Below are positions 23,761 through 30,301 of a DNA stretch of 44,101 nt, in pieces. The notes beneath the pieces are model-generated. The model was not told the DNA's origin and searched no databases. It worked only from the letters and a program-made list of their open reading frames with translations. The translations under genes were made by a program, and so were the position numbers. The DNA comes from Bacteroidetes bacterium ADurb.Bin217 (GTDB lineage: Bacteria > Bacteroidota > Bacteroidia > Bacteroidales > UBA1715): assembly GCA_002069975.1 (NCBI GenBank), contig MWCJ01000023.1, forward strand, positions 1 to 44,101, read 5' to 3'. Position 1 is the stretch's first letter. Each line of letters starts with the position of its first letter.

Positions 23761-25661
23761 TACGCTCGTTCGTTACGTCCTTCAATATAATTTAAAAATG
23801 CATTATTTACAGCTCTGTTTCCTCCGGGTGTAGGATAATTACCGGTAAAATACCAATCGCCTTTATGATTAGGGCAGGCTTTATGTAAATTTTCTACCGA
23901 CTGAAAAATAATATCAATTTCGGCTGTTACATCTTCGGGAGTAAGCATTTGTGCTATTTTTTTACTTATTTGTTCGTCGGTAAACGGTGCATAAATTTCT
24001 TGTACATAATTTACAATTTCTTCTTTTGGCAAATGTCGTTGAGCTGCCGACTTATTGTAAACCGAATTTATTATACCTTCTTGTTTGGTTTCTTTTAACA
24101 ATGCAATTGCAGCATTAAATGCACACAAATCGCCCAATTTAGCCATATCTATACCATAACAGTCGGGATACCGTATTTGGGGAGCCGACGATACTATGAT
24201 AATTTTTTTAGGATGCAATCGGTTTAAAATTTTAAAAATACTCTTTTTAAGAGTTGTTCCACGAACTATAGAATCGTCTATAACTACCAAATTATCAGAT
24301 GGTTTTACAATACCATACGTTACATCGTATACGTGACCAACCAAATCGTCGCGACTTTTATCTTCGGTAATAAATGTTCGCAATTTAACATCTTTAATTG
24401 CTAATTTTTCGCTGCGTGGTCGCATAGCAAGTATATCTGCTAGTAATTCGGGTGTTAAATTTCCTGATTTCTGCAATTCAAGAATTTTTGTTTGCTTAAT
24501 TGAATCTATATAATCCTGCATACCTTTAATCATTCCATAAAATGCAGATTCTGCAGTATTTGGAATAAATGAAAGTACGGTATGTTCAATATCATGCGAA
24601 ACCGACTCTAAAATTTGAGGAACTACAAATTCACCTAATTTTTTTCGCTCTTTATAAATATCGATATCGCTACCTCGCGAAAAATAAATACGTTCAAACG
24701 AACACGCACGATTTTCTTGTTGTTCACGAATTAATTCGTTTACAATTGTACCATCGCGTTTTACAACTAATATATGCCCCGGTTCTAATTCTTTTACATC
24801 ATCTACTCCAACATTAAATACTGTTTGAATTACCGGTCGTTCTGAAGCAGCAACAACCACCTCGTCGTTGGCAAAATAAAAAGCCGGACGAATACCTGAA
24901 GGGTCGCGAGTAATAAACGAATCGCCATGACCAATAATTCCGGCAATTACATACCCGCCATCCCAATATTTAGATGCTTCGCGAAGTACGTTTGGAACAT
25001 TTATATTGTGCGAAATTGCATCTGAAATTTGCACATTATTTTTTCCTGCAGCTTTATATTCAGCAAATAATTTTTGATTTTCTCTATCTAAAAAATGTCC
25101 GATTTTTTCTAAAATTGTAACTATATCGGTATACCCTCGCGGGTGTTGTCCTAATTCAATAAGTTTATTAAATAATTCATCCATATTGGCAAGATTAAAA
25201 TTTCCTGCCAACATAAGATTTCGTGTTTTCCAATTATTTTCTCTACTTACAGGATGAGTATTGGCTATATCGTTGCCCCCAAATGTACCATAGCGTAAAT
25301 GTCCCAAATAAATATCGGCAGCAAACGGAGTATTCTGTTGTATCCAATGAGCATCTTTAAGTAATTCGGGCTTTGTTTTTTGAATTTCAATATACGGACT
25401 ATTAATAGTGTTGAAAATTTTGGCTATAGGAGAGTTTTTATTTGAGCGAATTCGAGTTAAATATTCGGTTCCCGGCTTGGCATCGAGTTTACAAAAAGCA
25501 ATACCGGCACCATCTTGTCCTCTATTGTGCTGTTTTTCCATGAGCAAATACAGTTTGTTTAACCCGTATTTCCATGTTCCATACTTTGCTTGATAATATT
25601 CGAGAGGTTTGAGTAATCGAATAAATGCTATACCGCATTCATGTTTAATAGAATCGCTCAT
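23757..25661 (-). CDS. purF: Amidophosphoribosyltransferase, long Bacteroidota form
   Basis: 634 aa. Makes phosphoribosylamine from PRPP and glutamine, the first step of purine synthesis. The N-terminal Ntn-glutaminase part has HECGIAFIRLL with Cys9 as the probable nucleophile after removal of an eight-residue propeptide, then KQHNRGQDGAGI and LGHLRYGTFGG. The C-terminal PRTase part carries the PRPP loop VVIDDSIVRGTT (about 459-470). It is about 130-160 residues longer than typical PurF. Many Bacteroidota carry this long form beside a canonical PurF as I recall, so it may be a paralogue with a different acceptor. Its stop overlaps that of the convergent kinase gene. Confidence 0.9.
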   Translation of the reverse strand: MSDSIKHECGIAFIRLLKPLEYYQAKYGTWKYGLNKLYLLMEKQHNRGQDGAGIAFCKLDAKPGTEYLTRIRSNKNSPIAKIFNTINSPYIEIQKTKPELLKDAHWIQQNTPFAADIYLGHLRYGTFGGNDIANTHPVSRENNWKTRNLMLAGNFNLANMDELFNKLIELGQHPRGYTDIVTILEKIGHFLDRENQKLFAEYKAAGKNNVQISDAISHNINVPNVLREASKYWDGGYVIAGIIGHGDSFITRDPSGIRPAFYFANDEVVVAASERPVIQTVFNVGVDDVKELEPGHILVVKRDGTIVNELIREQQENRACSFERIYFSRGSDIDIYKERKKLGEFVVPQILESVSHDIEHTVLSFIPNTAESAFYGMIKGMQDYIDSIKQTKILELQKSGNLTPELLADILAMRPRSEKLAIKDVKLRTFITEDKSRDDLVGHVYDVTYGIVKPSDNLVVIDDSIVRGTTLKKSIFKILNRLHPKKIIIVSSAPQIRYPDCYGIDMAKLGDLCAFNAAIALLKETKQEGIINSVYNKSAAQRHLPKEEIVNYVQEIYAPFTDEQISKKIAQMLTPEDVTAEIDIIFQSVENLHKACPNHKGDWYFTGNYPTPGGNRAVNNAFLNYIEGRNERAY

Positions 25662-25689
25662 TGTAGAATAATTTGTAACATATACATGG

Positions 25690-25723
25690 CAAATGTAAAC
25701 TTTTTTTTTAAGTGGTAATCCAA
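25690..25723 (-). promoter_or_regulatory. Probable promoter of the purF-like gene
   Basis: Minus-strand TACATTTG (25697 down to 25690) matches TAnnTTTG. A TTG at 25723-25721 lies 23 bases further upstream, at the long end of the accepted spacing. The leader to the ATG would be about 20 bases. The rest of the gap to tlpA (25724-25957) is AT-rich and otherwise holds only the tlpA -7 box. Confidence 0.5.
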
Positions 25724-25864
25724 GTATTTTTACTATTTTTTTAAGATTTTATGTAAAATTACACTACCAATCATACCAAACACAGTACATAATTTAAAGC
25801 TTGGGAATTTGTTTATAAATAGACTATATACGTTTGCATGTAACATTCTCTTAATAAAATAAGT

Positions 25865-25872
25865 TATTTTTG
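25865..25872 (+). promoter_or_regulatory. Probable -7 box for tlpA-like gene
   Basis: TATTTTTG followed by C matches TAnnTTTG. The nearest TTTG upstream (25833-25836) is 28 bases away, too far for a standard -33 box, so the promoter may be weak or activator-dependent. The leader is about 80 bases. Confidence 0.45.
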
Positions 25873-25957
25873 CAAAGCATATACACAATACATACAATAG
25901 TTTTTTGTTTATACAAATTACTGTCTTATTAAGATACTTGTTAAAAAATATAGTACA

Positions 25958-26491
25958 ATGAAACGCTTACAATTTATACTCCTCATAAATATTTTATTTC
26001 ATGCACTATGTATGGCACAACAACCTACGCCAGGCTTGAAAATGGGAAATCAAATAGGAAATATTGCCCCAAATATAGAATTGCCCGGAATCAACGGTAC
26101 CGTAATAGATTTATACTCATTACGCGGTAAAGTTGTATTAATAGATTTTTGGGCATCGTGGTGTGGCCCGTGTAGAGCTGAAAATCCAAATTTAGTAAAC
26201 AATTACAACCAATTCAAAAATGCTGCATTTACCATAGGTTCTGAGTTTGAAATATTTAGTGTATCTATCGACACAAATCCATCATCGTGGCAAGCAGCTA
26301 TAGAACGCGACCAACTCAATTGGCCTATGCACGTAATAGACACCAAGGCTTGGTATAGTCCATATTTAGTTGTATATGGCATACACGGAATTCCTTCTAA
26401 TTTTTTAGTAAATGCAGACGGGGTAATAGTTGCCAAAAATTTACGAGGAGCTGCACTACAACAAACATTGCAATTGTATGTAACAAAATAA
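25958..26491 (+). CDS. TlpA-like secreted thioredoxin-family protein
   Basis: 177 aa. A signal peptide ends in CMAQQ. The thioredoxin fold has the active site WASWCGPC preceded by KVVLIDFW, and the cis-proline loop GIHGIPSNFLV. It would reduce or oxidise thiols in the periplasm; the target is unknown. The family usually ends in a charged helix. Here the last codons (after LQLYVTK) and the stop overlap, on the other strand, what looks like the start of a transposase remnant (26480-26529), so the C-terminus may have been redefined by an insertion. Confidence 0.9.
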   Translation: MKRLQFILLINILFHALCMAQQPTPGLKMGNQIGNIAPNIELPGINGTVIDLYSLRGKVVLIDFWASWCGPCRAENPNLVNNYNQFKNAAFTIGSEFEIFSVSIDTNPSSWQAAIERDQLNWPMHVIDTKAWYSPYLVVYGIHGIPSNFLVNADGVIVAKNLRGAALQQTLQLYVTK

Positions 26492-26529
26492 ACTCCTTCG
26501 GGATTATGAAATTTATTATTTCTACTCAT
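26480..26529 (-). pseudogene. N-terminal remnant of a REP-associated transposase
   Basis: Reading from the ATG at 26529 on the minus strand gives MSRNNKFHNPEGVYFVTY, which closely resembles the N-terminus of Bacteroidota RAYT/IS200-like transposases as I recall it. The resemblance stops after about 16-18 codons and no Y1 motif follows. The remnant runs into the 3' end of the tlpA-like gene. Too short to be functional. Confidence 0.6.
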
Positions 26530-26587
26530 ACATCTTGGTTTGGTTAAGAGCAAATATGTAAAACTGTTTATGTTTTAAAATCGCAAC

Positions 26588-26603
26588 GCGAAAGCATTTT
26601 CGC
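26588..26603. repeat. Small perfect hairpin
   Basis: GCGAAA-gcat-TTTCGC, followed by a G-rich strip (ggtgcgggggcggagg) unusual for this AT-rich DNA. It lies between tlpA and the ORF6N gene. There is no T-run, so it is not a clear terminator. It may be another repetitive palindrome. Confidence 0.45.
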
Positions 26604-26643
26604 TAAAGCGAAGAGGTAAAGGTTGGTGCGGGGGCGGAGGTGG

Positions 26644-27195
26644 TTAGTCTTCTTTCTGTTCTGTTGATATTTTATAACCTATTCGGGGTCTGTTTTTTTG
26701 TTCTAATTCTTGTTGTTTTATTGCTTCAAATTGTTTGATGTATTCAAAAATCAACATAATATTTTCGTCATATTCCATTAATTTTTTATCTACATTTTCT
26801 AATCGGTTAAATAGTTCTCTATTATCCTCAAAAACCCTACGTAACATTACAAATGTCCGCATAATTGCAATATTAATATCTATTGCTTTTTTACTTTTTA
26901 ATACGCTTGATAACATGGCAACTCCAGTTTCTGTAAATGCAAACGGCATTGCACCACCAAGTACTTGTTTGGAAGGTATCACATTTTGTGATACCATGTA
27001 ATCAATCTCATTATCATTAAGTATAAACATAAAATCATCAGGAAAACGATCTATATTACGTCTTACAGCTTGTTTTAAAACTCTTGTTTCTATTTCAAAT
27101 AATTCGGCTAAATGAATATCTAAAATCACTTTTTCATTTCGCAACAAAAGTATTTTCTGTGCTATTCTTTCTGTAGGTAAAATTGATGTTGACAT
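26644..27195 (-). CDS. ORF6N domain protein
   Basis: 183 aa. The first 100 residues are the ORF6N DNA-binding domain: KILLLRNEKVILDIHLAELFEIETRVLKQAVRRN, RFPDDFMFIL, then GGAMPFAFTETGVAMLSSVLKS. The C-terminal part is a coiled-coil-like helix (about 115-165). ORF6N proteins come from phages and mobile elements, where some act as antirepressors, and single copies are common in Bacteroidota genomes. It sits within a strip of mobile-element debris, next to an integrase remnant, so it was probably brought in with that element. Confidence 0.92.
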   Translation of the reverse strand: MSTSILPTERIAQKILLLRNEKVILDIHLAELFEIETRVLKQAVRRNIDRFPDDFMFILNDNEIDYMVSQNVIPSKQVLGGAMPFAFTETGVAMLSSVLKSKKAIDINIAIMRTFVMLRRVFEDNRELFNRLENVDKKLMEYDENIMLIFEYIKQFEAIKQQELEQKNRPRIGYKISTEQKED

Positions 27196-27224
27196 ACTAT
27201 AATATTTTTTACAAAATTACAATT

Positions 27225-27371
27225 TTATTTAATCGGGTGATATATCTGCAATGCACTTTGCAAAGCTTCTACATTTGTTTGTTTATATCGTTCGGTAGAA
27301 CTCGGATATTTATGTCCGGCAAAGCTTTTAACTATTCTTAGGTCGTTGCCGGTTTGTAAAAACAGATTGCT
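27225..27371 (-). pseudogene. C-terminal remnant of a tyrosine recombinase
   Basis: The minus strand, in one frame ending at a TAA (27227-27225), reads LFLQTGNDLRIVKSFAGHK, then YPSSTERYKQTNVEALQ and a short tail. This is the end of an XerD/phage-type integrase, with the conserved H of GHK and the catalytic Tyr of TERY. A stop codon (27374-27372) lies upstream and the catalytic Arg region is gone, so only the last third of the domain is left. It marks the edge of a former integrative element. Confidence 0.85.
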
Positions 27372-27385
27372 TTATAAAAAACACA

Positions 27386-27413
27386 AAAGCCCACATTTTC
27401 AGGCTTTATTTTT
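27386..27413 (+). terminator. Terminator-like hairpin
   Basis: aaagcc (27386-27391) pairs with ggcttt (27402-27407), then a T-rich run (attttttat). The stem has only three G-C pairs. No plus-strand gene ends close by, so it may be a relic. Confidence 0.45.
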
Positions 27414-27465
27414 TATCACCTCACATATCCTATCAGTATGCGTAGCTCCTGACAGCGTTTATCAT

Positions 27466-27621
27466 ATATGTGTAGTATGGTAGATTTTTTTTTTAATAGC
27501 TTGCAGCAAGCACGGTGTATAGTCATCCGATGAATTTCTTACAAAACACATCGGTTTTTGGGAATATATAGTCCTTTGGTACATATTCATCGGATGACTT
27601 GGGTGTAACTTGTATGCTACA
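27466..27621. repeat. MITE-like nested inverted repeat
   Basis: A perfect 15-base inverted pair (27521-27535 and 27585-27599, agtcatccgatgaat and its complement) encloses a 49-base loop. Further out, tgtgtagtatg (about 27467-27477) and the complement of tatgctacaca (about 27611-27621) form an imperfect outer pair. No frame is open through it. The shape fits a non-autonomous element or a structured RNA. Confidence 0.55.
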
Positions 27622-27747
27622 CACTACTAAAATCAAGCTTTCCGAATATGAGTTTATCTCGCTTCAGCGGAGAAGTTTAGCGTAGAGTGGGAGGTAGATG
27701 GCAAGAAGTATTTTTTAATATCCATTCATTTTCATTCAATGAATTAT

Positions 27748-27755
27748 TATATTTG
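27748..27755 (+). promoter_or_regulatory. -7 box of the RAYT gene
   Basis: TATATTTG followed by C fits TAnnTTTG, 24 bases before the ATG at 27779. No -33 TTTG is found at the right distance, consistent with weak expression of a transposase. Confidence 0.45.
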
Positions 27756-27778
27756 CAACGCACACCAATACATACATA

Positions 27779-28444
27779 ATGACATATACACAAAGATTTT
27801 ATTCCCGTAAATCTATTCGATTGCGCGGATACGATTATTCGCACCAAGGATTGTATTTTATTACAATTTGCACACAAAACCGTGCATGTTTATTTGGTTT
27901 TATTGAACATAGTTCAATGATGTTAAATGATTCGGGGATAATAGTTCAAGATCAATGGTTACGAATGCCACAACGATTTCCCAATATTGTTTTACATGAA
28001 TATATTATTATGCCCAATCATATACACGTAATTTTGGAAATTGTATCCACCGTAGGGGCGCCCCTTGTGGTCGCCCTTGATAATAAAAATATTGATACCC
28101 ATGATAATAAAACCATGGTCGCCAATGAATATATGAATCCACATGGATATGCCCATAAAAACATTTTCACCCAAAATCAAAAATATCAATCGGAACAATT
28201 AGGGCAACCACAAGGGATTGCCCCTACAAATACCATTGGTGATATTATTGGGGCATTTAAATCCATAACAACACATGAATATATTCGCGGTGTTACAAAT
28301 AAACATTGGAAACCCTTTGATGGAAAATTATGGCAACGTAATTACTACGAACACATCATCCGAAATGAACAATCATATCTCCGTATTATGGAATATATTA
28401 TTCAGAACCCTAACAGATGGAAAGATGATAGGTTTTATCTTTAA
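27779..28444 (+). CDS. REP-associated tyrosine transposase (RAYT, Y1 family)
   Basis: 221 aa. The HUH motif is His81-Ile-His83 in MPNHIHVIL. The catalytic helix is LWQRNYYEHIIRNE, with Tyr189/Tyr190. These enzymes nick single-stranded DNA at REP hairpins. The start fits a family opening (RKSIRLRGYDYSHQGLYFITICTQ). Between HUH and Tyr there is an insert of about 55 residues (about 91-147) encoded by a REP-like inverted repeat, annotated separately; the frame is kept. The enzyme may be the mover of the repeats at 74-489, but their motifs differ from this internal repeat, so the pairing is not shown. The gene stands alone in an accessory strip. Confidence 0.92.
   Translation: MTYTQRFYSRKSIRLRGYDYSHQGLYFITICTQNRACLFGFIEHSSMMLNDSGIIVQDQWLRMPQRFPNIVLHEYIIMPNHIHVILEIVSTVGAPLVVALDNKNIDTHDNKTMVANEYMNPHGYAHKNIFTQNQKYQSEQLGQPQGIAPTNTIGDIIGAFKSITTHEYIRGVTNKHWKPFDGKLWQRNYYEHIIRNEQSYLRIMEYIIQNPNRWKDDRFYL
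28052..28227. repeat. REP-like inverted repeat inside the RAYT gene
   Basis: The left arm 28052-28077 (starting gtaggggcgcccc) and right arm 28201-28227 (ending attgcccctac) are reverse complements at about 22 of 27 positions. They are separated by 123 bases of low-complexity coding DNA (repeats of gataataaaa and catgg types). The arms translate in frame as STVGAPLVVAL and LGQPQGIAPT. Short GC-rich arms of the gtaggggc type recur as intergenic repeats in many bacteria, as I recall. Confidence 0.75.
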
Positions 28445-28507
28445 ACCAAAATTACACTTAGTGAGGATGTGAATACTACCCAAAATATTTGCAACATATA
28501 GCCTACT

Positions 28508-28798
28508 ATGGTTTTTGATGAGAATTCACGCCCTGACAACATCGATGTTATTGGACGTTACGAACGTGATGAAATGATACCTTCGGTTGAAGCTGCTAAA
28601 AAAATTGCTAAAATTCTTAATACTACCGTTGGTTATTTACTTGGCGAAACCGAAACTACCAACGTATTTAAAAACCCCGATATGCTTAAACGCCTTAACG
28701 AAATTGATAAAATGGAAGACACCGACAAAGGACACATTCTATCGGTTATTGACGGTTTTATTAAATCTATTAAACTTAAAAATATTGCGGCGTTTTAA
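28508..28798 (+). pseudogene. 5'-truncated XRE-family regulator
   Basis: 96 codons. The sequence from IDVIGRYERDEMIPSVEAAKKIAKILNTTVGYLLGE onward matches the second half of a cro/C1-type HTH plus the short C-terminal tail of such regulators (MLKRLNEIDKM, then IKSIKLKNIAAF). The first helices, including most of the recognition helix, are missing: only MVFDENSRPDN precedes. The 63 bases upstream code for nothing similar. It is probably non-functional for DNA binding. An AATATTTG just upstream is a poor -7 match. Confidence 0.75.
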
Positions 28799-28829
28799 CC
28801 AAGCAATCGAGCTTTATTATTAAATTTAA

Positions 28830-29426
28830 TCATATAATAATCTTATTTGGTATCTTCAATAGAGGCATATCTTTAACACCTAAAGCATTCCCTATTATTT
28901 GTAAAATTTCATATTCTTCTACAGTTGTTGGCGGTAATTCTTTTAATCTATTTACTCTATTAAAATGAGGCAATACAGGTAATTTCGTTTTATAAATAAT
29001 ACCTGATTGAGTTGTTATAATTGTAACTTTTGTTTGATTTTCACTGATTGGTATTAAATGTAATTGATAAGTAGCATGATAAACATGTGGTTCATTCTTT
29101 TTATTAAAATAAACTTTTGATTTACATTTATGCCATGTAGAAAATTCTTCTAATATAAAATCATTATAATTTGCAGGATTATCAAATATTTCTGTAATTA
29201 ATACACGCTCTTTACTAGCTAAACTTAAACCATAAAATTCTTGGTGACTAAAATTTTGTTTAATAATTGTTTTAAGACTATCTATATTACAAGTATAAAC
29301 ATATTCAATAGGATTTTTTATAGATAATTCTATTTTTTTTTCCGAATTACACCCCCCTATAAAAAAAATTATAAAATTTAGTAAAGATAAAAACATAATT
29401 TTTTTAAAAATTAAATTCAGTTTCAT
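28830..29426 (-). CDS. Lipoprotein, candidate immunity protein of the RHS tip
   Basis: 198 aa. The signal ends in FFIGGC, a good lipobox (Cys26). The rest is a mixed alpha/beta domain with no family that I recognise. It starts nine bases after the stop of the RHS-tip toxin gene and is clearly its downstream partner. A membrane-anchored periplasmic inhibitor would make sense if the toxin attacks phospholipids. This role is inferred from position only. AT content and codon use are like those of the toxin gene. Confidence 0.6.
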   Translation of the reverse strand: MKLNLIFKKIMFLSLLNFIIFFIGGCNSEKKIELSIKNPIEYVYTCNIDSLKTIIKQNFSHQEFYGLSLASKERVLITEIFDNPANYNDFILEEFSTWHKCKSKVYFNKKNEPHVYHATYQLHLIPISENQTKVTIITTQSGIIYKTKLPVLPHFNRVNRLKELPPTTVEEYEILQIIGNALGVKDMPLLKIPNKIII

Positions 29427-29435
29427 ACATTATTA

Positions 29436-30296
29436 CTACTCTATAATTATTGGAGTTTGCACATTCGTATTATCTGCAGGTTGTGCTTCAAAACAATCAG
29501 ATTGTGTGTTTTCTGTTTGTTTTTTAACTCCAAATACCGTAACTGTTGGTAATAATATCACTTCTGTCACCCCTTGGTCTTTCATTTCTTTGGCTTCATA
29601 ATATGCAGTCCTTACCTTTTCTACAGATCTATCAAACTCTTCACTTCTTACCATTCCCCACAAAGTAACTTCTCCAATAAAATGAGCTAATCCTTTTGTC
29701 GGATATTCATACCAACTTAACCCACTCCATGATTGCCAATTATGAGTTGGAGCATCTTCATCAGATATTGAATGCAATGCCATTCCTAATTCTCCTAAAG
29801 CTTCTACTTCATCACTTGTTTGTAAATATTTATTAGTTTTTTCGTTAATAAATTCTCTTTGTTTTTGTTGTGCACTTTCAATAGTTTGGGTTCCATCTCT
29901 CATAGAATGCATAAATGAGAATTGAGGAGCTTGATAAGGTTCAGCATCAGTTTTAATACTTGCTTGAATGAGTGCATCAACTTCTTCAGCTGTCATTAAT
30001 CCAGTTTTAATTTCATTTTTAAAAGCAGTTCTAATAATTCGTTCATGAACCCAACCCGGCCATTTTCCTTCAGGATCTTCAAATGAAATAGGGTTATTAA
30101 AAAATACACTATATGGAGAAATATCAGGACCTTTTTTAAATTCTGGATCGGGGCAAGGTCTTCTACCTAATCTTGAATCATACCCATAATCACCAAAAGA
30201 TAACCAATTCCCCTCCCCATAAATCTCATCATCTTTTACTTGCCCATTAAACCCAAACTTATACTCATACAACATCCTCATCGAACTCATATGCAA
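29436..30296 (-). CDS. Orphan RHS C-terminal tip with zinc phospholipase C-like toxin domain
   Basis: 286 aa. Residues 10-78 are the RHS-associated core end (YEYKFGFNGQVKDDEIYGEGNW, YDSRLGRRPCPDPE, SPYSVFFNNPI, DPEGKWPG). The C-terminal domain then shows His84, Asp117, His130, His175-x3-Asp179-x5-His185 and His205-x3-Glu209. The order and short spacings match the metal ligands of Bacillus cereus phospholipase C (H14, D55, H69, H118, D122, H128, H142, E146), with tryptophans just before His84. No YD repeats or delivery part lie upstream: the frame begins five bases after the PorU2-like stop. It is thus a displaced toxin cassette, with a lipoprotein partner next to it. Several Met codons near the start (1, 3, 6, 8) leave the start open. 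Confidence 0.8.
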   Translation of the reverse strand: MHMSSMRMLYEYKFGFNGQVKDDEIYGEGNWLSFGDYGYDSRLGRRPCPDPEFKKGPDISPYSVFFNNPISFEDPEGKWPGWVHERIIRTAFKNEIKTGLMTAEEVDALIQASIKTDAEPYQAPQFSFMHSMRDGTQTIESAQQKQREFINEKTNKYLQTSDEVEALGELGMALHSISDEDAPTHNWQSWSGLSWYEYPTKGLAHFIGEVTLWGMVRSEEFDRSVEKVRTAYYEAKEMKDQGVTEVILLPTVTVFGVKKQTENTQSDCFEAQPADNTNVQTPIIIE

Positions 30297-30301
30297 TACT
30301 A

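Larger units (their letters stand above)
27372..27778. other. Gene-free stretch between integrase remnant and RAYT gene
   Basis: No intact gene is seen in these 400 bases. The stretch holds a terminator-like hairpin, a MITE-like palindrome (27466-27621), a G-rich strip (27680-27700) similar in style to the one at 26610-26645, and the -7 box of the RAYT gene. Confidence 0.6.

Noticed and set aside
27992..28198. Minus-strand frame of 68 codons with a KGDHKGRPYGG segment
   Set aside because: It is the antisense of the repeat arm inside the RAYT gene. Such peptides come from repeat DNA, not from a real gene.
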